Source of the DNA: Halicephalobus mephisto
Lineage: Eukaryota; Nematoda; Chromadorea; Rhabditida; Panagrolaimidae
Assembly: GCA_009193035.1 (NCBI GenBank)
Contig: SWDT01000002.1
Coordinates: forward strand, 310,001 to 374,000
DNA length: 64,000 bases
Reading direction: 5' to 3'
Shown: one piece after another, positions 1 through 11,168 of the stretch
Layout: each line of letters opens with the position of its first letter
Numbering within the stretch: position 1 is the stretch's first letter
Position numbers and translations under genes: made by a program
The notes under the pieces: model-generated
Databases searched by the model: none
What the model was told of the DNA's origin: nothing
Seen by the model: the letters and a program-made list of their open reading frames with translations, nothing else

Positions 1-165
1 TAAGAAATTTCTTTTGTAATTTTTTTTGTAATTTTTTAAAATTCGAAAATTAAAATTTTTTTGTAATTTTTTTAAAATTCGAAAATTAAGAAATTTTTTT
101 TGTAATTTTTTTAAAATTTGAAAATTAAAATTTCTTTTGTAATTTTTTTAAATTTGAAAAATGGA
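1..165. repeat. AT-rich tandem repeat
   Basis: About four imperfect copies of a unit made of a T-run, GTAATTTTTTTAAAATTCG and AAAATTAA. No open frame of note. Simple AT-rich intergenic sequence cut by the window edge. Confidence 0.7.
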
Positions 166-1320
166 CGGACCTCTATTTTGTTTTCAAATGGCAATTGGGG
201 CTTGGTTGTGGCATGGACAGACTAGGCTGTCTCCCGAAACTTGGATTGATTATCTGGCTGAGTAGAATTGATTTTTGGTGTTTTTAGAAATCATTCATTT
301 TCAAAGATCCCCCGCAACAAATTGTCAAAAAAAAAAGTGAAAATTGATATTTTTCCGAAAAAATGTAATTTCCTGTGTCAAAAACAATATCGTATGTTTA
401 ATTTTAGTTTTTTTGAAAACTAGTATTTTTCAGAATTGAGTGAAAAATTTTGGAATTTTTGAAAAGTTTTAGTTTTAAAATTCTTGAAAATTTTTAGTTT
501 TTTTTTAACTTTTAAAATTTAAAATTGTCAAAGTTTTTCGAATTTTTAAAATTTAAAATTTTATAAAAATTTTTAAATAATTTAATTTTTATAAATTTTA
601 TAGAAATTATTTAAATTTTTGAAAATTAAAAAATTTTTTTAATAATTTAATTTTTAAAAAAATTAGAAATTTCTCAAATTTTCGAATTTTTAAAAATTTA
701 TAAAAATTATTTAAATTTTCGAATTTTTAAAATTTTATAAAAATTATTTAAATTTTCGAACTTTTAAAAATTTATAAAAATTATTTAAATTTTTGAAATT
801 CTTTAAAAATTTAAATAATTTGATTTTTAAAAAAGTGTAATTTGGATAAGTTTCAAAATTTTCGGAACCAGAGTTAATATTTGAAAAATGGACTTCTTGG
901 ATTCTCATTTTTCAAGTTTTTCCTAAGGATACCCAAGAGACTGATTTTGAAAACTTGAGTTTGACGAAGAATTTTTTGTTTTTGTAACTTCTTTGAAATT
1001 TTTAGTTGAATTTGAGAATCCCGATTAGGTTAATTCCCACGGGATATCCTTCACAAATCCAGTAGAGTCAAATTTTCATTTTGGCAAACAAACAAAAATT
1101 TTCTTCCATCTTGATTCAGTGATGACATTTCGGTTTTTGTTTTTTCTCAAGCTGTCCTCGACGGAAAAAGCTAGGTGTAACAAGCAAGGACCAAGCTTGC
1201 TCAGCGCGGTCTTGTTTTCCGTTTTTCTTTCGGAAAAACTATTTGATTCTTTTCTCGCCTCCAATTAGTTAGCTACAGAGATTTTGATTTTTCAAAAAAA
1301 CTTAGACTTAAAGTTCAAGA
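166..1320. other. AT-rich intergenic DNA, no gene seen
   Basis: Mostly A/T homopolymer-like sequence with short imperfect repeats around 540-840. The only frame above 60 codons, at 1076-1264 on the minus strand, has no recognisable similarity and no convincing splice or initiation context. I see no gene here. Confidence 0.6.
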
Positions 1321-1920
1321 TACTTAGGCTAAAAATTGACAGTAGAAAAAATGCATAGGCTTAGGCTCAACATTCAAGCCTCTGCTTTTGAATCCAAGCC
1401 TAAGCCTATGTTTTAAAGCGATTGTAGCATAGGCTTAGATTTCAGAGTCAAGCCTAAGCCTACAGTTATTCTGTCTGAGGCTCAGGTTTGGGAACCTGTT
1501 TCAAAGTAGGCTTAGGGCTAGGTTTGGGAATTAAGCCTAAGCCTATGTTTTAAAGCGATTGTAACTAGAGTTTAGATTTCAGAGTCAAGCCTAAGCCTAC
1601 AGTTTAAAATTATTCTGCCTAAGGCCTAGGTTTGGGAACCTGTTTCAAAGTAATTGTAGCATAAGCTTAGGTTTCAGAGTTAAGCCTAAGCCTACGATTT
1701 TAAGCGATTCTAGTTTATGTTCAAGTTTGTAAATTAAGCCTAAATCTACGATCGAAAAGTATCCTACCTTAGGTTTATGTTTGAAAACTAAACCTAAGCC
1801 TGTGTTCACAAGTAATTGTAACGGGCTTAGGTTTCAAAGTCAAACCTAAGCCTATGATTGAAAGTGATTGTAACTCGGGTTTAGGTTTAAGAGTTAAGCC
1901 TAAGCTCGTGATTGAAAGTG
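1321..1920. repeat. Degenerate TTAGGC-type (telomere-like) repeat block
   Basis: The words AAGCCTAAGCCTA and TAGGCTTAGG recur many times over 600 bp. They are embedded in longer units of about 140 bp; for example the stretch around AAGCCTAAGCCTATGTTTT appears near 1390 and again near 1532. The hexamer GCCTAA/TTAGGC is the telomere repeat of most nematodes. The arrangement is too degenerate for an active telomere. It looks like an old interstitial telomeric block later amplified as a longer unit. Confidence 0.6.
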
Positions 1921-2680
1921 CAAATAAATGTTGGAAAAACTAATTTTTACTTTTAATATAAAAATAGAAATTTAACCGATAATCGAATTATCACTTGCGA
2001 ACCATAATCGATTATTTGTTTTTCGAGAGATTTGTGATGAGTGAAAGACGCGGGAGGTAACAAACGACGATCGATCACCTTGGAAGACTTAGATCTCTTG
2101 GTCATTCGCCCCTTGTCAAGTGTTTACTCTTATTTGTCTCCTTTCCTCCATTTCTAAGTTTTCTTCCGATCTGGAGGATTTCTCGAAGAACACGATTTAC
2201 AACGTTAAACGGTTCCTAGAATATCCTGTTTCAAAACAAACTTTTTTCAATTTTTATTATGACTTCATAATCCATTTTAGTTATTTTTAATCCACAAAAC
2301 TGCTGGTTTTAAAAGCTATAATTTAGCTGAATGAATAAAGCAGTTTTTTATGGACGAAATTCCTTATTATAATTTTTAAATAAAACAACAGAGGATTCTG
2401 GAATTTTAAATAATCTACTGGACCTTTTTAGAATATTCAGAATCATAAAAAAATAAATTTTATAATTCCTGGTCTCAAGTGGAAAAGTTGAAAAATTTAT
2501 TTTTGTAATACCGTAATTTTGGAACTTTCTAGAATCATATAAAAAATGAATTTTATAATTTTTGGTTTTGAGTGGAAAATTTTCAAAATTCACTTTAAAA
2601 AATAATTTTTAAATTTTTTTAAACATTTTTAAAATTTTGTATACATTTTTATAAAATTCAAAACATTTTTAAAATTAAAT
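1921..2680. other. Intergenic, no gene seen
   Basis: Unremarkable AT-rich sequence. A slightly higher-GC patch at 2030-2110 has no long frame. From about 2400 there are copies of a dispersed element related to those at 4.7-5.3 kb and 16.7-17.7 kb, recognisable by TTTCTAGAATCATATAAAAA followed by TTTTGGTCTTGAGTGG-like text. Confidence 0.5.
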
Positions 2681-3080
2681 TTTTTAAAACATTTTTGTAA
2701 ATTTTAAAACATTTTTAAAATTAAATTTTTTTTACATTTTTGTAAAATTCAAAACATTTTTAAAATTAAATTTTTTAAATATTTTTGTAAAATTTGAAAC
2801 ATTTTTTAAATTTTTTTACATTTTTATAAAATTCAAAACATTTTTAAAATTTAATTTTTTTTACATTTTTAAAATTTAATTTTTTAAAACATTTTTGTAA
2901 ATTTTAAAACATTTTTAAAATTAAATTTTTTTTACATTTTTGTAAAATTCAAAACATTTTTAAAATTAAATTTTTTAAATATTTTTGTAAAATTTGAAAC
3001 ATTTTTTAAATTTTTTTACATTTTTATAAAATTCAAAACATTTTTAAAATTTAATTTTTTTTACATTTTTAAAATTTAAT
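2681..3080. repeat. Near-perfect 200-bp tandem duplication
   Basis: Bases 2681-2880 and 2881-3080 match essentially base for base. Each copy is itself a string of ACATTTTTAAAATTAAATTT-like subunits. The identity points to a recent duplication, or to an assembly artefact in low-complexity DNA. Confidence 0.7.
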
Positions 3081-3519
3081 TTTTTTAAACATTTTTATAA
3101 AATTCAAAACATTTTTAAAATTAAATTTCCATTGTTCTGAAAACTGGCTTGATTTTTAGTTTTCACGAGTCTCGACTTGCCTCTGGATAAATTGAATTTG
3201 GTGAAAACGGGATTGCCGTCTAAGCCTCTTTCACCAACTGAATTTCGTCAATTTTATCGAAAAATTTCCTTCCTTTGTGGCCAATTCTCAATGAGTTGTT
3301 AATTTTTATTTCAGACCCCCTCAGGGGATCAAGAATTAAAATAATTATTTTTCTCTTGTTATTTGTATTTCAATTTTGGAATTTTTAAATCACAATATTA
3401 AAAAATTCAAAAAAAAGTCGAAAATTTTAAAAATGTTTAATTTTTAAAAATTTAAAAATTCTTGAAAATTTTAATTTTATGAATTTAAAAATTAAATATT
3501 TTTTTAAAATTGTTTCAAT

Positions 3520-4010
3520 TTGAATATTTTTAAAATTTTCTAAAAAATCTCAAAATTTTAATAATTATAAAATTTTTTTTCAAATTTTATAAGATTTCTG
3601 AATTTTCAAATTTTTTATAAATTTAAAATTTTAATAATTACGAAAATTTGAATTTCTTTGAGATTTTATAAAATTTTAATTTTAAATTTCTGAATTTTTC
3701 AAAATTTTTAATTTTTAAATTTCTGAATTTTTAAATTTTGTAAAATTTTAATAATTACGAAAATTTGAATTTCTTTGAGATTTTATAAAATTTTAATTTT
3801 CTATTAATTTTAAATTTATGAATTTTTCAAAATTTTTAATTTTCAAATTTTCCAAAATTTCAATAATTACGAAACTTTTAATTTCTTTCAGATTTTATAA
3901 AATTTTAATTTTAAATTTCTGAATTTTTCAAAATTTTTAATTTTTAAATTTCTGAATTTTTAAATTTTTCAAAATTTCAATAATTACGAAAATTTGAATT
4001 TTTAATTTAA
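3520..4010. repeat. AT-rich tandem repeat, period about 115 bp
   Basis: The marker AATAATTACGAAAATTTGAA recurs near 3633, 3750, 3862 (diverged) and 3979. It is separated by similar text containing TTTGAGATTTTATAAAATTT. No coding frame. Confidence 0.55.
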
Positions 4011-5501
4011 CAATTTTCTTCAGATTCTAGAAAATCAGAATTTTGATGAATTTTAAATTTCAAAATTCTCTATTAATTTTCAAGTCCCTCGAAATTTTAA
4101 TAATTATGAAACTTAAAATATTAAAAACTCTGTCAGTCATGTCAAGTTCAGAACGGACATGTTTTTTTTCCTCGGGACAAATTGACTTTCTCGACAAGTG
4201 TCCTTGCTCAAAGAAATGCATTAAAAACGGAATTTGCGATGCTAGATTAATTTGTGTCCATTGATCTCCAATTTTTTCGGTGTTATTTACGCTTAAAATT
4301 TCTTATTTAAATTAATTTAAAAAAATTAAAAATTTCTTATTTAAATTAATTTTTAAAAATTGAAAAATAACATTTAAAAAATTTCTTATTTTAATTAATT
4401 TTTAAAAAAATTGAAAAATAACATTTAAAAAATTTTTTATTTTAATTAATTTTTAAAAAAATTGAAAAATAATGCTTTTGAATTTTTTTATTTAAATTAA
4501 TTTAAAAAAATTGAAAAATAATACTTTTGAATTTTTTTATTTTAATTAATTTTAAAAAATTGAAAAATAACATTTAAAAAATTTCTTATTTTAATTAATT
4601 TTTAAAAAAATTGAAAAATAATGCTTTTGAATTTTTTTATTTAAATTAATTTAAAAAAATTAAAAATAATATTTTTGAATTTTTTTATTTAAATTAATTT
4701 CAAAAAAAATAAATTTCATAATTTCTGATCTTGAGTGGAAAAGTTGAAAAATTCGTGGCGAGATAATTTAAAATTTTTTGTAGTAGATATTTTTATTTTT
4801 TACAATAATGTAATTTTGAAACTTTCTAGAATCATATAAAAAATGAATTTTATAATTTTTGGTCTTGAGTGGAAAATTTTCAAAAAATATATTTTTGAAT
4901 CATTTTCGAAATTTCACAACGGATATGTTTTATTTTTTTTTATACAATTATTTGGACTTCCCAGAACTTCATGAACATAAAATTCCATAATTGCCGGTCT
5001 CAACTGGAAGGTTTTAAAACTCGTACCAGGAAATAATTTCCGGAATTTTAAAATAAACTTTTTTGTAATGACATTGGAATTTCCAGAACTCTCTATATAT
5101 AAAAATTTACAATTTCCGGTCCTGACAAGAAAATCCGAAAATTTCATGTTGAAATATTTTTTCGAAATTTTTATTATAAATTTTTTGCAATAATTTTAGA
5201 AACTTTTTGTAACTTTTTATATAAAAATTTACAATTTCTGGTCCTGACAAGAAAATCCGAAAATTTCGTGCTGAGATATTTTTCCCATTTTTGTGATAAA
5301 GGTTTATTTTTTAAGTATGAATTTTTGTCGTGGCCGAGACAACGTTTTTCCAATTTGGAGAGTCCATTTATCACTTGGGGGCTGTTGCTCGGAACGGCAG
5401 TGAAATTGCGCTAATCTTCGTTTTGCGTGCTCTTCTTCGAATTGAGCCTTTCAAAGAAGCAATTCAGTTTCCAGGCCCTGAGGCGAGTTCAGTCAGCCGA
5501 G
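4011..5501. other. Intergenic with short AT repeats and dispersed element copies
   Basis: A 73-codon frame at 4043-4264 (+) has no recognisable similarity. Bases 4280-4700 are a roughly 60-bp AT-rich tandem array built on AATTAATTTTTAAAAAAATTG. Bases 4720-5290 hold several copies of a dispersed repeat marked by TTTACAATTTCCGGTCCTGA. From about 5300 base composition rises toward the first gene. A TTTCCAG acceptor at 5468-5474 lies 27 nt before its ATG and could be its trans-splice site. Confidence 0.5.
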
Positions 5502-8500
5502 ATGCTCATCGCTGAATCCGGGGTTCGGCAGCTTCAGCCTGAGCAATCTGTCGCTCTGGGATCCGGTTCTGGAGATAACTGCAACGGAGAAGGATTCTGT
5601 TTGGTTTCTGATTCGTCTTCGGATTCGGGCTCGACCTCGGGCTGTCCCGGGGGCCGTCCGGAGCCGAACGGGAACGAAGAACTGCCGACTTTGGAGGTTT
5701 TGATTTCTCTGAATTCCGGAGTGGATTCAGAAGAAGATGAAGAAGACGAAAACAGAAGGACCAAAGAACAGGATTCAGAAACAGAAGATGACGAAAACGA
5801 TGACAATGAATCAAGTTCGGCAGAATCCACCTCTTGCAGCGAAAACTCGTTCGAAATGAGTTCCACCACCAGTTTCGCCTCCACTCTCAACAAAGCAGAC
5901 CAATCTACCTCCAACCTCGCGGAATCCACCAAGCCTCCTCCCCCCAACTGCCTCAAAGTCAACACCCATCACCCCCATCACCCCCTCCCCCCGAGACCCA
6001 CCTACTCCCAGTCGATGGACAGCTTCTTGGTGGTCAAGGTAAGTACCGTAATTAAATCATTTATTCAAAACACAAATCCAAATCTTAATATTCTGAATAT
6101 AAATTACATTTTTCAAGTAAGAATTTTTTTAATTTCTGGAATTTTCATAAATCCCGTTGAAGTTTCTAAATTCTTTTTAAAATTTCATAAATCTTCAGAA
6201 TCTTTTTAAATTTAATAAAAGATTTTAAAATTTTTGAGAATTTTATAGAAATTTCTAAAATAATTTTAAAATTTCATAAATTTCTAAAATATTTTAAAAT
6301 TTAATAGAAATTTTTAAAATTTTCATTTTTCTCAGAATCTTAGAATTCTACAAAAATTTCTAAAATAATTTTAAAATTTCATAAATTTCTAAGATATTTT
6401 TAAATATAATAGAGATTTCTAAAATTTTCCGGAATTTTCTAGAAAATTTTCACTTTTTTCAAAATCTAATAAAAACTTCCAGAATCTTAGAATTTTATGG
6501 AAATTTCTAAGATATTTTTAAAATTTTATAAATTTCTAAGATATTTTAAAAATTTTATAAATTTCTAAAATTTTCACTTTTCTTCAAAATTTAATAAAAA
6601 CTTCCAGAATCTTAGAATTCTACAAAAATTTCTAAAATCTTCCTAAATTTTCTAAAATCCCTTTAAATTTTAATAAAGCTTTCTAGAATCCTCCAGAATT
6701 TAATTTTAAAATTCTTATTGAGAGGATTTCGTAAAAATACTCATTTCTGGTTTTTATAATAATGATGCTAAAAAGCGGATGTTTGAAAAGGATTCATTGT
6801 GGATCTCATTTCAGCCTCTGTCACCGCAGGCAAAGGAGCAAATATCTCAAGAGCTGGACAAGCTGGACACGGGACTACCGGAACTCGACTTCAAGAGCTT
6901 GGAGGAAAAGCTGTCCACGGCCGCCAAGGAGCACGAGGAATCTGAAAGACGGAAACTCGGAGATGAGGTTTGTTTTTTACTTGTATATTTACTTCCCTAC
7001 GGCATTTCTGCCTTTGTAACAATTACTTTTTAAAATATTTTCCTTACAATAGTTGTCTTCTGAAGATCTTTCTTTTTTATATTAATTTTTTATGTTAATT
7101 TTTTAAAGATAATTATTATTTCGAAGTTAGTTTTTTACAACAGTTGTTTTCCTACGGTATTTACTCCTTTTAAAAAGTTACTTTTTAAAATATTTTCCTT
7201 ATAATAGTTACCCTCTGGATATCTTTCTTTTTTATATTAATTTTTTATGTTAATTTTTTAAAGATAATTATTATTTCAAAGTTACAGTTTTTTACAACAG
7301 TTGTTTTCCTACGGCATTTACTCCTTTTAAAAAGTTACTTTTTAAAATATTTTCCTTATAATAGTCATCTTTTGAAAATCTTTCTTTTTTATATTAATTT
7401 TTTATGTTAATTTTTTAAAAATAATTATTATCTCGAAGTTAGTTTTTTACAACAGTTGTTTTCCTACGGTATTTACTCCTTTTAAAAAGTTACTTTTTAA
7501 AATATTTTCTTTACAATAGTTGCCTACTGGATATCTTTCTTTTTTATATTAATTTTTTATGTTAATTTTTTAAAAATAATTATTATTTCGAAGTTGGTTT
7601 TTTACAACAGTTGTCTCATATGACATTTACTCCTTTTAAAAAGTTACTTTTTTAAATATTTTCCTTACAATAGTTGCCTACTGGAGATCTTTCTTTTTTA
7701 TATTAATTTTTTATGTTAATTTTTTAAAGATAATTATTATTTCGAAGTTACAGTTTTTTACAACAGTTGTTTTCCTACGGTATTTACTCCTTTTAAAAAG
7801 TTACTTTTTAAAATATTTTCCTTATAATAGTTACCCTCTGGATATCTTTCTTTTTTATATTAATTTTTTATGTTAATTTTTTAAAGATAATTATTATTTC
7901 AAAGTTACAGTTTTTTACAATAGTTGTCTCATGGCATTTACTCCTTTTAAAAAGTTACTTTTTTAAATATTTTCCTTATAATAGTTGCTTTTTGAAGATC
8001 TTTCTTTTTTATGTTAATTTTTTAAAAATAATTATTATTTCGAAGTTAGTTTTTTACAACAGTTGTCCCCTATGGCATTTACTCCTTTTAAAAAGTTACT
8101 TTTTGTGGCGATTTTTTCACTAAGATAGTTATTCCTCTGGGGAGATCTTTTTTCTCTTACAATAGTTGCCTTCTGGAGATCTTTCTTTTTTATGTTAATT
8201 TTTTTGAAAGTTATTTTTTAAGTAAAATTTTTTTAAAAGCTATTTTTTAAATAAGTTTTTTTTTTGGAAGTTACTTTTTAAATAAGTTTTTTTTAAAAGT
8301 TATTTTTTAAATAAAATTTTTAAAAGTTACTTTTTAAATAAAATTTTTAAAAGTTATTTTTTAAATAAAATTTTTAAAAGTTACTTTTTAAATAAAATTT
8401 TTAAAAGTTATTTTTTAAATAAAATTTTTAAAAGTTATTTTTTAAATAAATTTTCTTAAAGTTACTTTTTAAATAAAATTCTTAAAAGTTACTTTTTAAA

Positions 8501-10177
8501 TAAAATTTTTAAAAGTTATTTTTTAGGTCCGTCGACGTCTGGCTCTACAGTACGATCAGTTCACAGCTGGACCGAGTCCGGCGATAAATACCCGACCAAA
8601 TAGGTCTAATCTGGCTCATCGATTAAATGTTTCAAAAAATTTACAAGTTTGTTACATGAACGAACTTGCTGAAGACGACGAGGAGAGCGATGATGAATTT
8701 AATTTTGCTCCTTTTAATTCATTTGTTCCTAAATCCAAATCCACTCCTAATCTTAGTGGAAGAAGAAATCTCAATGCTTCAGAATTAGCGAGAAGAAAAC
8801 AACCAGATGCCGTCGGATTTCACGACAGATTGACGATTTTGAGAGAAGAAACCCAATTAATGCTTCAACAAGCCAAAAAAGCGGCTAAATTACAAATGGA
8901 AGTCGAAAAACAACAGATCGAAATGTCCGAAAAAATTTCTGCTAAACGATTTTCGAGATTGCAACTTTCAAAAATGAAACTTGATCAACTCAAAAATGTT
9001 TTACAAGAAATAAAAACAAAAATCAACGGTAAGTTTTTTGATTTTTTATAAAAAATTTTAAAATTTTGATGAGGAACATGATCAAAGTTGTCAGTTTTCG
9101 ATCCGATTTCGGAAATCGAGAGCTTCGAATTCTAGCCAGACTAGTTCGATTCGGAAGTTGGATATTCCGAAGACTCGACAGCTCTGAACATGATTCAAAT
9201 TACATTTCGCCAGATTACCGGGATAGGGCCTTATATCCTCCGGAGGTAGTTGTAGAAGGACTTGGATTTGTCTAACAAGCCCTGGATCGAGGATATGTAG
9301 ATGTCACAGGAGTGTTGGATGGTCTAGAAGGACCTAGGCCAGCCTACAAGACCTAAATAAGGGAGCATTTGAGTATGAAAAGACTATTAAATTGTCTGGA
9401 AGGACCTAGATCTGTCTTAAGACCTGAATTAGAGATGTCAGAGGAGTGTTGGATGGTTTAGAAGGACCTAGACCAGCCTGAAAAGACCTAAGCACAGGGA
9501 TGTAAGTACGAAAAGATTAGCTGGTATTTTAGGAAGCCCTAGCCTACCTTCAGGATTCAAATTAGAAGTGCTTTGATGCGAAAAGGTCCAGAAGGTCCTA
9601 ACTCGCCTTCAGGACCTAAACCGAGGACATTTTAATGTAGTAGAATTACCAAGTGCCTTGGAAGGTTCTGCTCTCTCTGCAGGACCTAAATCACCGGGTC
9701 TTTAGTGCGAGAAAACTGCCGAGTGTCCTACTCGTCTTCAGGACCTGCATCAAAACACCATAACCCCCAAGTATTCTACAGTTACTTCACTCCCAAAATC
9801 CCCCTAAGAGTAATTTTCAGAGGCCAATTCGGAGTTGGTGACTTTGTTGATGGAAAAGGACAGTCTCTACATGGAGCAGGATTCCATGCTAGTCGACATC
9901 GAAGACACTATCCAGTAAGTTTCAATTTTTGAATCACAAAAAAACACATTATAAAAATAATTTTTTAATTTCCAGACATACTATAAATTCAGAAACCTTG
10001 GATCTCCCTCCGTTTTTGTACATTTGCGACACCGAAGCCAAGGACACCCCGACTTCAGCTCCTCCGACTTCTCGTTCTCAACAGAATACAGTACCTAAAT
10101 CCCCTTCTAAGTCTTCTATGACCTCTTTCGGCACCGGTATATTTTCCACTACTCGTTGGAAAATCTTCAAGCAATAA
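5502..10177 (+). CDS. SCHIP1: Schwannomin-interacting protein 1 (SCHIP1) homologue
   Basis: Five exons: 5502-6038, 6815-6967, 8527-9028, 9821-9914, 9976-10177; 495 residues. The first ~180 residues are low-complexity and acidic (Ser/Glu/Asp runs), then Pro/His-rich. The conserved C-terminal SCHIP region starts near residue 269 (LQVCYMNELAEDDEES). It continues through a coiled coil (residues about 330-395) and the motif LVTLLMEKDSLYMEQDSMLV then DIEDTI near 400-427, which closely follows the vertebrate SCHIP1 end. Family members bind merlin/NF2 and act at membrane-cytoskeleton and axon initial segment sites. The start is the first ATG after a TTTCCAG acceptor; an upstream exon cannot be excluded. 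All junctions keep frame. Introns 2 and 3 hold tandem repeats. The terminal ~65 residues are not conserved and depend on the last splice choice. Confidence 0.8.
6999..8160. repeat. 155-bp tandem repeat (intronic satellite), about 7 copies
   Basis: The marker TTTTTTACAACAGTTGT (last bases vary) starts near 7131, 7288, 7443, 7598, 7753, 7911 and 8050, a spacing of about 155 bp. Each unit also contains ACTCCTTTTAAAAAGTTACT and TCTTTCTTTTTTATATTAAT. The array fills most of SCHIP1 intron 2. Confidence 0.8.
8161..8526. repeat. Short AT repeat, period about 24 bp
   Basis: Repeated TTTTTAAATAAAATTTTTAA and AAAGTTACTTTTTAAATAAA words run up to the acceptor of SCHIP1 exon 3. The unit is related to the end of the adjacent 155-bp repeat. 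Confidence 0.65.
9290..9740. repeat. Diverged intronic repeat with AGGACCTA core
   Basis: Imperfect repeats of about 90-120 bp marked by TCTAGAAGGACCTAG and AGACCTAAAT-type words, in SCHIP1 intron 3. Similar wording (GACCGGACCAAATAGGAA) appears in the DEG/ENaC intron near 31.2-31.7 kb, so this may be a dispersed family. Confidence 0.5.
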
Positions 10178-11168
10178 TCTGGAAACTCTTTCACTTTTGG
10201 GATTCGGAAAACACGGATAAACCAAAGATTCTAAGCCCGAAATTGCCACATATTGTGCAATAATTCGACAACTTTTGAAATAAATTTTATCATATTGAAT
10301 ATAGACGAGAAATCAGGGTTTAAAATTTCAAAAAATTATTTAAAAATTTAAAAATTATTTCTTAAATTGTTGAAACAGGAAACTAGACCAGAAAGACGGC
10401 TCCTGAAGAGATAGCCTGAAAATCAGGGACTGTGGGATACTGTAAGGTGTGACTGAGACCCTCTGTTGTATTGTTTGAGTGTTAGGATGGAAACAGGAAG
10501 AATATCACCAATCTTTACTCAACAATAAGGCACAGACAACAAGGATATATCTTATTGACCCATTGACGACAATGTGAGTCATATATGACTTGCGGCAGCG
10601 AGCAGTCAAAAAAAGTGCCAATCCCACACGGCCAAAAACACAAAAATCTGCATTGTCGTCAACGTGTTAATGACAAAAGAACGGAGAGTCTCACTCACGC
10701 CCTACAGTATCCCACGTTCCCTGATTTTCAGGCTATCTCTTCAGGAGCTTTTTCTAGCGTATTTTCTGTTCCACAAGAGAGAAAATATAAAAATTGCGTC
10801 TTATTGTGCTGATAAAGATTATTAATGTCTGTTTTCTATCTTAATCAAAATTTCAAAAATCAAAAAATTAAATATTTCAAAAATTAAGAATTTCAAAGGT
10901 ATTATTGCGAAATGATCTCAACATGAATTTCTAGAAGATTTTAGAATTTTAAATTTCAGATATTCTTTAAAATTCTTCCCGAAATTTTGGGATATTCCAA
11001 TGTTAAGAAATTAACATAGGATTCGAGCGAGAAATGACGAGACTTGTCCCGAAGCGAAAAACGGCTCTCGCGAACTGACTATTTTGATGACATTTGAGAA
11101 GTACTTCCTGCTGTCTTATTTTTTAAATTTTTCTTCTATTCTGGTTCTTCTGGATCTGCCATAACGAG
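10178..11168. other. Intergenic between SCHIP1 and DDI1
   Basis: Apart from the foldback element at 10381-10760, this is AT-rich DNA with no recognisable gene. Bases 11030-11168, just before the DDI1 ATG, are less AT-rich and likely hold its promoter. A possible SKN-1-type site lies at 11087-11094 (AATGTCAT on the minus strand). Confidence 0.5.
10381..10760. mobile_element. Foldback (MITE-like) element
   Basis: Arms at about 10381-10465 and 10672-10760 are inverted copies of each other. Both contain GAGATAGCCTGAAAATCAGG followed by a GGGATACTGTA word. An inner inverted pair, TTGACGACAATG and CATTGTCGTCAA, lies between them. No transposase frame. Related sequence occurs twice in direct orientation at 62.1-62.4 kb. 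This fits a non-autonomous DNA element; target-site duplications were not resolved. Confidence 0.6.

Noticed and set aside
4043..4264. 73-codon plus-strand frame with a Cys-containing C terminus
   Set aside because: First half is AT-repeat translation, no family pattern, no clear start or splice context.
5534..5965. 143-codon minus-strand frame rich in Ser/Glu
   Set aside because: It is the antisense of the acidic/serine repeats in SCHIP1 exon 1; the sense frame continues into conserved exons.
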